This document shows positions 35,084-42,821 of a stretch of DNA of 64,000 bases, piece by piece. The DNA is from Bacteroidota bacterium (lineage in GTDB: Bacteria > Bacteroidota > Ignavibacteria > UBA10030 > UBA6906), in the NCBI GenBank assembly GCA_030835135.1, contig JAUQWO010000046.1:124001-188000 (forward strand), read 5' to 3'. Numbering within the stretch: position 1 is the first letter of the stretch; every line of letters begins with the position of its first letter. The position numbers were made by a program, and so were the translations under genes. The notes beneath the pieces were generated by a model that was given only the letters and a program-made list of their open reading frames with translations, was not told where the DNA came from and did not search any database.

Positions 35084-35884
35084 TTACAGCCTATGCAGGC
35101 ACAGCCGGTTCTTCTCCTGCACGTACACGAGGGTTCCCTTCTGTACGAAGCACGATTCCATCACGGCACCTTTGGCTTCGCGCGCGAGGACCACATCATG
35201 GACGATCTTCCCCTTCTTCTTCTCCACCACCGCAAGGACATGCTCGATCCGCACGGTGCCGAGGAGCTTGCGCCGGACGGCGGTAGCGGCGATGAAGAAG
35301 TCCGGAAGATCGATGGTCTCGACGGGCCCGACGACCTCGCCACCGCTCCACTCCTTCAGCACCACAGCACCCTGCGGATGGGCGCCGCACCGCTCCACCG
35401 CGACCGGTTCGGGATACGACACGCCCGTCCACCACTCCCCGCCACTGTCACTGCCCTGCTCGGGCTCGCCGAACACTTCCTCGCCCGTCCGCGCATCCAC
35501 AAGGATCGTTGGCTCGTGATCCCTGCCGTCCGTCAGGACGCGGAGCACCGTGCCGCGCACAACGTCGAGGGTCCACAGCGGTTGCGACCAGAGCTGCTTC
35601 CCCGTGGTGATGTCCACCACAGTGATCCCGCGGTGCATGGGCATATCCGGTGCAACGAACCCGTGGATGAACAGCAGGTCGCCTTCCACGCGCTCGATGC
35701 CGGTCCACCACTGCTCATCCACCGCGAGCCCTTCCCAGAGCACCGTTCCTTCCGGGAATGCGAGGGCAAAGAATGCCACGCGGCGGTTCCCGGTGTCGCG
35801 CAGTTCGCCAACCAGCCGGCCGTTCACCGCGGGGTGCACCCGCCACACGTGCGCCCCCGGCGCATAGATCACGGTGCGTTTCAC
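35084..35884 (-). CDS. Probable DUF4905-family protein
   Basis: The start is a GTG at 35884 that overlaps the rdgB stop (GTGA) and gives 266 residues. There is no signal peptide. The sequence is beta-rich with repeating Trp-containing turns (HVWRVHPAVNGRLVGELRD, DEQWWTGIERVEGDLLFIHGF, PMHRGITVVDITTGKQLWSQP, WWTGVSYPEPV). That suits a small propeller-like fold and fits my recollection of DUF4905, an uncharacterised FCB-group family. It is the last gene of a radA-deaminase-rdgB unit. The function is unknown and the family name is tentative. Confidence 0.6.
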   Translation of the reverse strand: MKRTVIYAPGAHVWRVHPAVNGRLVGELRDTGNRRVAFFALAFPEGTVLWEGLAVDEQWWTGIERVEGDLLFIHGFVAPDMPMHRGITVVDITTGKQLWSQPLWTLDVVRGTVLRVLTDGRDHEPTILVDARTGEEVFGEPEQGSDSGGEWWTGVSYPEPVAVERCGAHPQGAVVLKEWSGGEVVGPVETIDLPDFFIAATAVRRKLLGTVRIEHVLAVVEKKKGKIVHDVVLAREAKGAVMESCFVQKGTLVYVQEKNRLCLHRL

Positions 35885-36477
35885 CAGGCAACCCCGGCGA
35901 GCTTCTTCTTCATCGCCATGATCGCCCTGCCACGGTGGCTCAGGGTGTTCTTCAAGGCAACGCTCATTTCCGCGAAGGTCTGCGTGTAGCCATCGGGCAG
36001 AAAGATCGGATCGTATCCGAACCCGCCTCCGCCTGAAGGGGCCTCGGTGATGACGCCGACGCACACACCCTCGACGCAGTGGACGTTCTTCCCATCAGGA
36101 ACGAATGCAAGCACGCACCGGAATTGCGCCTTCCGGCGGCGTGGTGCAACACCCTTCATCTCTGCGATGAGCTTCCTGCAGTTGTCCGCATACGTCGCCC
36201 CTTCACCGGCGAAGCGTGACGAGTACACTCCCGGACGCCCGTCGAGATAGAACACCTCGAGGCCGGTATCATCGGCCAGCGACGGCAGCTTCGTCCGCTC
36301 CCAGGCCTCCATGGCCTTCTTGATCGCATTTCCTTCCAGCGTCGGAGCATCCTCCTCGGTGGGGGGGAACTGCGGAAAATCCTTGAGCGTCTTCAACGTG
36401 ATCGACAGCTCCGCGAAAGCCGAACGGAATTCTGTCGCCTTGTCTGCATTGTTGGATGCGAGGAGCAACTGCTTCAT
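35881..36477 (-). CDS. rdgB: dITP/XTP pyrophosphatase (RdgB/HAM1)
   Basis: The start is the ATG at 36477, overlapping the deaminase stop, which gives 198 residues, normal for the family. Signatures are LLLASNNADKATEFRSAF at the N-terminus, TLEGNAIKKA, LADDTGLEVFYLDGRPGVYSSRF, GGFGYDPIFLPDG and LSHRGRAIM. The enzyme hydrolyses non-canonical purine nucleoside triphosphates (ITP, dITP, XTP) and keeps deaminated bases out of DNA. It is coupled on both sides by 4-nt overlaps. Confidence 0.95.
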   Translation of the reverse strand: MKQLLLASNNADKATEFRSAFAELSITLKTLKDFPQFPPTEEDAPTLEGNAIKKAMEAWERTKLPSLADDTGLEVFYLDGRPGVYSSRFAGEGATYADNCRKLIAEMKGVAPRRRKAQFRCVLAFVPDGKNVHCVEGVCVGVITEAPSGGGGFGYDPIFLPDGYTQTFAEMSVALKNTLSHRGRAIMAMKKKLAGVAW

Positions 36478-37829
36478 GTGGTCCGTATCCTGGTGAGAAG
36501 TGATGCCAATTCCGTGCGCGCGGCTTCCACCGCCCGGGGGAGGTCCAGCGTGCGGTGCATGCCGTCGCGGTACAACCACGCGCCATCCACCATCACCGCG
36601 GCCACGTTCTCCGGGCTGCCGGTGTGCACGATGTTCCCTGCGATGGCGTCCGCCTCAAGCGTCTGCGGCGCATTCCAGTAGCGCGCGAGGTCCAGAAGGA
36701 GGAGATCCGCCTTCTTCCCCGCTTCGATCGATCCCACCTCGTGCGCGATGCCGAGGGCCGCGGCCCCGCCCATCGTGGCAAGCCGGAGAACGTCCAGCGC
36801 CCGCATCGCGGTCGGCCCGTGCACCGGCTTCTGGATCAACGCCGCAAGCCGCATCTCCTGGAACATGTCCAGTGTATTGTTGCATGGCGCCCCGTCGGCC
36901 CCGAGGGAGACCGTGATGCCACGCTGCATGTAGCGCGGGATGGCGGCGATGCCGGACCCGAGCTTCAGATTGGACGACGGGCAATGGAGCACCTTCGCCT
37001 GCGCCCCGGCCATGAGATCCACTTCGTGGTCGTTCAGCCAGATGCAGTGCGCCAGACAGGTGACGTGGTTCAGGATACCGAGGGCATCGAAGTACTCCAC
37101 GTTCTCCATGCCGCACCGCTTCCGCACGGCGTCCAGTTCGTGCCGGTTCTCGGACGCATGCGTATGAAAGAGCATCCCGGGGAACGCCCGCGTCATCGCA
37201 TGGGCTTCCGTGAGCAACGGGTCGGTGCACGACAGGATGAACCGCGGCGCCACGGCATACCGGATGCGCCCGTTGGCGCTGCCGTGCCATTGCTCTGCCT
37301 GCCGCTGCGCGGAGGTGATGGCCGCGTCGGTGCTCTCCCGGAGCGGCGGATACATCTCATTCACATCCATGAGCGCTTTCCCGAGGAACGCACGGATGCC
37401 GGATTCCGTGACCGCACGCACCACATCCTCTTCGTGATGCACGCTTCCCATATCCATGATGGTGGTCGTCCCGGAGCGGATGAGCTCCGCGAGGCCGATG
37501 CGTGCCGAGGCATACATGGACGATGGCGAGTGCGCTGCTTCGAACGGGAAGATCCGCCCCTGCAACCAGTCCAGTAACTCCACATCCTCCGCATGTCCAC
37601 GGAAGAGCGTCTGACAGAGATGCACATGCGTCTGCACGAAGCCGGGTACCGCGATGAGATCCGGCACGTCCACCACCTGCCAGTCGTCCCGCCGCACCGT
37701 GCGCAGATCCTCCGCCGTGTACACCCGGCTGATGACGCCACCTTCGACGGCAATGCCGCCGCCCGTCAGCACGGCACTCCGCGCATCCATGGCCATGATG
37801 GCGCGGGGGAGGATCAGCGTGCGCGTCAT
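36474..37829 (-). CDS. mtaD: 5-methylthioadenosine/S-adenosylhomocysteine deaminase-type amidohydrolase
   Basis: The start is the ATG at 37829, overlapping the radA stop, giving 451 residues. Metal and catalytic motifs of the MTA/SAH deaminase (TrzN/AtzB-related) group are present: GFVQTHVHLCQTLFRG near 62, HTHASENRHE near 225, HCIWLNDHEVDLMAGAQAKVLHCPSSN near 268-294, and LGADGAPCNN near 318. It likely deaminates adenosine-derived compounds or a related amino-purine. Placement between radA and rdgB, the latter cleaning up deaminated purine triphosphates, is suggestive. A broader amidohydrolase role cannot be excluded. Confidence 0.82.
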   Translation of the reverse strand: MTRTLILPRAIMAMDARSAVLTGGGIAVEGGVISRVYTAEDLRTVRRDDWQVVDVPDLIAVPGFVQTHVHLCQTLFRGHAEDVELLDWLQGRIFPFEAAHSPSSMYASARIGLAELIRSGTTTIMDMGSVHHEEDVVRAVTESGIRAFLGKALMDVNEMYPPLRESTDAAITSAQRQAEQWHGSANGRIRYAVAPRFILSCTDPLLTEAHAMTRAFPGMLFHTHASENRHELDAVRKRCGMENVEYFDALGILNHVTCLAHCIWLNDHEVDLMAGAQAKVLHCPSSNLKLGSGIAAIPRYMQRGITVSLGADGAPCNNTLDMFQEMRLAALIQKPVHGPTAMRALDVLRLATMGGAAALGIAHEVGSIEAGKKADLLLLDLARYWNAPQTLEADAIAGNIVHTGSPENVAAVMVDGAWLYRDGMHRTLDLPRAVEAARTELASLLTRIRTT

Positions 37830-39202
37830 TGGCCTCTCCCGAGCAGCGCATCGAGCGCAGCAGTGATCGTGTCGACCTCCACGAGCGTGATGCCCGGCGG
37901 CGACGTCCGGCCCTTCTGTATGTTCCGGCACGGCACGATGCACCGCGCGAAGCCCATCTTGCGCGCTTCTGCGAGCCGCTTCTCCATCTGATGGATCGAG
38001 CGGATCTCTCCGCCCAGTCCGATCTCGCCGATGATCGCGGCATCGGCACGCACGGGTGTATCGCGGAGACTCGATGCGATGGCGACCGCCATGCCCAGAT
38101 CCGCTGCCGGCTCGTCGATGCGCACGCCGCCTGCCACGTTCACGAACACGTCATACTGCCCGAGCCTGAGCCCTGCGCGCTTCTCCAGCACAGCGAGGAT
38201 CATCTGCAACCGTTTGCTGTCGAATCCCGTCGCCGTCCGTTGCGGCACGCCATAACTCGTCGGCGCCACGAGCGCCTGCACCTCCACAAGGAGCGGACGG
38301 GTCCCTTCCATGGCCGCGACCACAGCGGAGCCGGACCCGTCCGTGCGGCGCTCGGCCAGGAACACGGCCGACGGGTTCTCCACTTCGCGCAGGCCGGTGT
38401 CGTGCATCTCGAAGATGCCGATCTCGTTCGTCGACCCGAACCTGTTCTTGATCGCGCGGATGATGCGGTACGAATAATGCCGCTCGCCCTCGAACATCAC
38501 CACGGCATCCACCATATGCTCCACGACCTTCGGACCGGCGATGACGCCTTCCTTGGTGACGTGCCCGACGAGGAACACGGGAACGTTCTTCGCCTTCGCA
38601 TGGCGCATGAAGAGCGTGGTGGCTTCGCGGACCTGACTCACCGTCCCGGGCGCACTTTCGAGCTGCGGATGGTACATCGTCTGGACGGAGTCCACGATGA
38701 TGAGGTCTGCGGGCGTGTCGTCGATCGCGGCGGCGATCAATTGCAGATCGGTCTCCGCCAGCAACAGGACACGGTCCGAGGGCTTCGGATCGAGACGTTC
38801 GGCGCGCAGGCGGATCTGGGATGCGGACTCTTCCCCCGTAATATAGAGCGTGGTCACATTCTTGACGGTGGCCGCAAGCTGCATCATGAGCGTCGATTTC
38901 CCGATGCCGGGATCGCCGCCGATCAGGACCACGGAGCCGGGCACGATGCCGCCGCCAAGCACACGGTCCAGTTCGGGGATATGTGTGCGGATCCGGGGTT
39001 CAGGGGCAACGGGGATGTCGCCGATGGGAACTGCCGCGGCCGCACCACCTTTCCGGCGCTCGGCTTTGCCGCGGGCAGGCGTAGCGGCGCGGGTCTCCTC
39101 GACGAGGGAATTCCAGGCACTGCAGTTGGGGCACCGTCCGACCCAGCGGGGGGACTCGTATGCGCATGCCTGGCACACAAACATGGAATGATCGCGGGCC
39201 AT
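37826..39202 (-). CDS. radA: DNA repair protein RadA
   Basis: The 458-residue protein has the full RadA/Sms plan: an N-terminal four-Cys zinc finger (CQACAYESPRWVGRCPNC), a RecA-like ATPase with Walker A GGDPGIGKST near 95, the RadA-specific KNRFGSTNEIGIF near 255, and a Lon-like C-terminal domain ending at about 455. It acts in branch migration and recombinational repair. A TATATT -10-like box lies 11 nt before the ATG, but no good -35 is seen. It is the first gene of a four-gene unit with rdgB. Confidence 0.96.
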   Translation of the reverse strand: MARDHSMFVCQACAYESPRWVGRCPNCSAWNSLVEETRAATPARGKAERRKGGAAAAVPIGDIPVAPEPRIRTHIPELDRVLGGGIVPGSVVLIGGDPGIGKSTLMMQLAATVKNVTTLYITGEESASQIRLRAERLDPKPSDRVLLLAETDLQLIAAAIDDTPADLIIVDSVQTMYHPQLESAPGTVSQVREATTLFMRHAKAKNVPVFLVGHVTKEGVIAGPKVVEHMVDAVVMFEGERHYSYRIIRAIKNRFGSTNEIGIFEMHDTGLREVENPSAVFLAERRTDGSGSAVVAAMEGTRPLLVEVQALVAPTSYGVPQRTATGFDSKRLQMILAVLEKRAGLRLGQYDVFVNVAGGVRIDEPAADLGMAVAIASSLRDTPVRADAAIIGEIGLGGEIRSIHQMEKRLAEARKMGFARCIVPCRNIQKGRTSPPGITLVEVDTITAALDALLGRGQ

Positions 39203-39320
39203 AGAAGTCTTTCAATATAGCGAAAGGGCGGTATTTTTGCATGACCAATTCACGGGGAAATATCGTACATTGTGTCTCGTTTGCAGCATCACGAGAGTAT
39301 ACGAATGCTCCACTGGCGGG

Positions 39321-39439
39321 CGCCCCGGAGATATACCCCTCCCGCGGAGACTCGCGCCGGGTCCGGCTGGATGTGTGGGAGCCCCGGTGCGGTCTCCATA
39401 CGATCCGGGCTTCCGCTGGAGGGACAGAGCCCCGGGGCC
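39321..39439. repeat. Palindromic intergenic repeat pair, second locus
   Basis: In the 307-bp gap between radA and the GHL10 gene, CCCCGGAGATATACCCCTCC (within 39321-39348) and TTCCGCTGGAGGGACAGAGC (start of 39411-39439) are inverted relatives of the elements at 34794-35010. They share the core TCCGC-GGAGGG and CCCCGG ends. About 60 bp lie between the arms, including a weaker copy-like stretch near 39375-39397. The rest of 39203-39509 shows no gene. Confidence 0.7.
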
Positions 39440-39509
39440 AACGTAGATGCGCCGGCTCGTTGCACACGATGTGCATGGTCAACCCTGACACGAACGTGAT
39501 ACCGACCGC

Positions 39510-41291
39510 ATGGTGCTTTTCCGACATACCGTTGTCCTGATCCTCCTGGCCGTCCTCCCCGCGGGCGCATCGTCCGCATCAGCATCCCGACCCATCGCTC
39601 CCCCGAAGAACGAGGTGCGCGCGATCTGGGTGACCACCGCCGCCGGGCTCGATTGGCCACACTCCACGGACAGGCGCCAGCAACAGGAATCGCTCCGCTC
39701 GATCATTCTCACGGCGAAGCGAATGGGATTCAACACGATCTTCTTCCAGGTGCGTCCGCGCGGCGATACGTACTTCCGGTCGAAATACGAGCCGTGGGCC
39801 GACCGCCTCACCGGGACGATCGGGAAGGACCCCGGATGGGATCCGCTCGCCACGCTCCTCACCATGGCCCACGCCGAAGGCATGGACGTCCATGCCTGGT
39901 TCAACGTCTTCAAGATCCGCGGACCGAACCCCGTCGGCGAAAGCACGCCCCGTCATCCTTCGCGCGCGCTGGCGGCATGGTGCGTCGCGGACGCGGGCGA
40001 GATCTGGCTCGACCCCGGCCGCCCCGAAGTGCGCACGTACCTGGTCAGCGTGGTCATGGACCTCGTGCGCTCCTACGACATCGACGGTCTCAACTTCGAT
40101 TTCATCCGCTATCCCGGTCAGAAGTTCGATGACGCGGAAACCTATGCGCGCTACGGCAAGGGGATGTCGTTGCACGACTGGCGCCGCGCAAACATCACCG
40201 CGTTCGTGCGCGACGCCTACTCGCAGGCGACCGCGGCAAAACCCCGCCTGCGCATCGGTTCGTCACCGCTCGGCGTCTACCGCGACGATGCCAACAGCGA
40301 CCGCCGCGGCAGTTACTACTGGGTGTTCCAGGATTCCTACGGATGGCTCAGGGAAGGGATCCACGATTACGTGTCGCCGCAGATCTACTGGATGAACGAA
40401 CCGTGGAACCGCGAACCGCCATTCCACCGGGTTGTGAAGGACTGGAAAGGATTGACCGGCGGACGTCACGTGTATCCTGGCATCGCGGCCTACCGCCCGG
40501 AGATCCGGAAGGACCTGGGTGCCTACATCGATACCGTCCGGTCGTCGGGGTTGCAGGGAGAGGTGTTCTTCCGGTGGGAGAACATGCTCGGGCCCGGTGC
40601 GCACACGGACCGCTACCGGATGCCGGCCAACATCCCGGCCATGCCATGGAAGGACCCCGTGCCTCCGATGCCGGTCACCGACCTGACGGTCGAGGAGACC
40701 GTGCCCGGGGTCTATCGCCTGCAGTGGACCCTGCCGCCGCCCGCGGCGGACGGCGATACAGCGGCGTATTACAATGTGTACCGGTGGACGAACGCGCAGA
40801 TCCCGATGCATCTCCCCGAATCGCGCATCGCGATCACGCGCCCCGGCACACACACGCTGGTCGACTCGACCAACTCCGACGGGAAGGCGCGCTTCTACTA
40901 TGCCGTCACGGCATTCGACCGTTCGCATAACGAAAGCGCGTCTTCGCCTGTCATCTGCAGCATCACCGAACGCGTGATGGGACCGGCCCTGACACCCCTG
41001 CCGCCGACACCATCCAGGCCCGTGACGCTCGCTATCACCATCGAACACTCGACCGGACGCCCGACGGTGGTGCACTATTCGATCCCGGACCGGACACGCG
41101 TGGCCGTGGACATCATCCGCCGGCGCGACGGCATCCCCGATACGCTGCACTCCATGCTCGTCCGCGCCGTCCAGGACGGCGGCACGTATGCCGTCTCACT
41201 CACCGGCGTCGCCCTCGATCCCGGCGCGTACACGATCCGGCTCACGACGAGCGAGAAGAGCATCGATCAACAGATACGGGTGGGACCCTAA
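39510..41291 (+). CDS. Secreted GHL10-type glycoside hydrolase
   Basis: The 593-residue protein has a signal peptide (about 1-24). From residue 33 it shows the GHL10 (DUF187) TIM-barrel pattern: EVRAIWVTTAAGLDWPHS, RMGFNTIFFQVRPRGDTYF, GMDVHAWFNVFKIRG, IWLDPGRPEVRTYL, and YDIDGLNFDFIRYPG with probable catalytic Asp residues. A fibronectin-III-like domain follows (about 390-490), then a short C-terminal beta domain. Relatives act on cell-surface or extracellular polysaccharides, possibly peptidoglycan-linked glycans. No strong ribosome site is seen. Its stop overlaps that of the convergent leuA-like gene. Confidence 0.87.
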   Translation: MVLFRHTVVLILLAVLPAGASSASASRPIAPPKNEVRAIWVTTAAGLDWPHSTDRRQQQESLRSIILTAKRMGFNTIFFQVRPRGDTYFRSKYEPWADRLTGTIGKDPGWDPLATLLTMAHAEGMDVHAWFNVFKIRGPNPVGESTPRHPSRALAAWCVADAGEIWLDPGRPEVRTYLVSVVMDLVRSYDIDGLNFDFIRYPGQKFDDAETYARYGKGMSLHDWRRANITAFVRDAYSQATAAKPRLRIGSSPLGVYRDDANSDRRGSYYWVFQDSYGWLREGIHDYVSPQIYWMNEPWNREPPFHRVVKDWKGLTGGRHVYPGIAAYRPEIRKDLGAYIDTVRSSGLQGEVFFRWENMLGPGAHTDRYRMPANIPAMPWKDPVPPMPVTDLTVEETVPGVYRLQWTLPPPAADGDTAAYYNVYRWTNAQIPMHLPESRIAITRPGTHTLVDSTNSDGKARFYYAVTAFDRSHNESASSPVICSITERVMGPALTPLPPTPSRPVTLAITIEHSTGRPTVVHYSIPDRTRVAVDIIRRRDGIPDTLHSMLVRAVQDGGTYAVSLTGVALDPGAYTIRLTTSEKSIDQQIRVGP

Positions 41292-42784
41292 CCTCTTCTT
41301 CTCCTGGCCTGCATCGCCCTGTTCAACGTCTCCAGATACCCCCGCGCCGAACTCTCGATGACGTCCGTGCTCACGCCGCGGCCGTGATACTCTTCACCTT
41401 CGACGCGCACACGGACGAACACTTCCACCAGCGCATCGCCGCCGCCACTCACCGCCTTGGTCAGATATTCGGTGAGTTCCCCGCTGATCCCCGTCGCCTT
41501 CCCGATCGCACGGTAGGCAGCATCCACCGGCCCGTCACCCGTCGCGGATTCACGGAACCGCTCGTTCCCCCGCCGGATCTCCACGGTGGCCTCGGGACGC
41601 AACCGTGTACCGCTCTGCACCTGCAGCAACTCGAGATGGAACTGGTTCTCCGTCTCATTCTCCACGCCGCCGAGCAATGCGAACAGGTCCTCGTCCAGCA
41701 CTTCATGCTTCTGTTCCGCCAGCTGCCTGAACAGCGGGAACACGCGGCCGAGGTCCTCCGGGGTGAGCGCACACCCCAGTTCCGCGTAGCGGGCCTGGAG
41801 CGCAGAAGCATCGCTGTCCTTGCCCAACACCGTGTGCTCCTCGATCATCCCCACCAGTCCTGGCGTAAGGCGGCGCGCGCCATCCCGGTGCACTGCCCCG
41901 GGCTTCCCTGCTGCATGGAAGACCCCGGCACCGACCACCGGCTTCATGCGCGGCACAGGCATGCCGGTCATGCGACCCACCAGACGGCTGGCAGCGGCCA
42001 GCTCCCCGGTATGCAGATCGGCACTGCACCCCCAGTAGCCCGGGTTGACCCATGCGGCAAGGGCGACCTCCTCGAGCGGCGCGATCCCCGCCCGCTCACC
42101 GACGCCATGCATGCTGCACACGATCTCCCGCGCACCGGAACGCACGGCACTCAGACTGTTGGCCACGGCCAGACCGAGGTCATTGCGACACAGGGCACCG
42201 AGGACGACGTCCTCGGCCCCGGCAAGTCTGTCGCGCACGGCGCGGAACATCGCGCCGAAATTCTCGGGCAACGCGTACCCGTCCCCATCGGCCAGCACGA
42301 TGGTCGTGGCACCGGCACCCACCGCCCGATAGACATACTGCATCAGTTCTTCCGGGGAGAACGACGTTGCCTGTGTGAAATGCGCCGCGACATCCTCACA
42401 ATGACCGATGGCAGCGCTGACACCTTCCTGTACCGCACCCAGCGCACGGTCCTTCTCTTCCTGCGGAAGCCCGCCGGGGGCATCCACGATCACGCAGAGC
42501 CGCGGCATCCGCGCCGCCTGCAACGCTTCCCATGCGCGGTCCACATCCGCCCGCATGGGCCGGCAGCGTGCGCTCACACCGCACCCGGTGACCGTCTCCG
42601 CGATGCGCCGCACCGCCTCGAAATCCTCGGTCGACGCCATCGGTTCGCCGGCGTCGATGGTACTCACGCAGAGCCGTTCGATCTGCCGGGCGATGCGGAG
42701 CTTCTCCTCCGCATTCATCGCACACCCCGGCACCTTCTCGCCTTCGCTGATCGTTGCGTCATGGATCTTCAATGCGTCGATCAT
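41288..42784 (-). CDS. LeuA-like protein with degenerate active site
   Basis: From the ATG at 42784 it has 498 residues. The overall plan is that of 2-isopropylmalate synthase: TIM barrel (about 1-280), linker subdomains (LVGRMTGMPVPRMKPVVGA, HRDG, LGKDSDASAL) and a complete LeuA_dimer regulatory domain (about 395-495). The catalytic motif normally D-T-T-L-R-D-G-E-Q reads DATISEGEK (Arg to Ser, metal-binding Asp to Glu). The HCH metal motif reads LCR in GALCRNDLG, so both His are lost. NGxGERxG survives as HGVGERAG. Canonical synthase activity is therefore unlikely. It lies 37 bp after cimA and may be regulatory. Confidence 0.85.
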   Translation of the reverse strand: MIDALKIHDATISEGEKVPGCAMNAEEKLRIARQIERLCVSTIDAGEPMASTEDFEAVRRIAETVTGCGVSARCRPMRADVDRAWEALQAARMPRLCVIVDAPGGLPQEEKDRALGAVQEGVSAAIGHCEDVAAHFTQATSFSPEELMQYVYRAVGAGATTIVLADGDGYALPENFGAMFRAVRDRLAGAEDVVLGALCRNDLGLAVANSLSAVRSGAREIVCSMHGVGERAGIAPLEEVALAAWVNPGYWGCSADLHTGELAAASRLVGRMTGMPVPRMKPVVGAGVFHAAGKPGAVHRDGARRLTPGLVGMIEEHTVLGKDSDASALQARYAELGCALTPEDLGRVFPLFRQLAEQKHEVLDEDLFALLGGVENETENQFHLELLQVQSGTRLRPEATVEIRRGNERFRESATGDGPVDAAYRAIGKATGISGELTEYLTKAVSGGGDALVEVFVRVRVEGEEYHGRGVSTDVIESSARGYLETLNRAMQARRRRG

Positions 42785-42821
42785 GACCGTCCCCCCGCGA
42801 GGCACCGATGGAGGAAGGCGC

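Noticed and set aside
34794-39439. The clustered repeats as a CRISPR array
   Set aside because: The copies alternate in orientation, spacing is irregular, there are no unique spacers of equal length and no cas genes.
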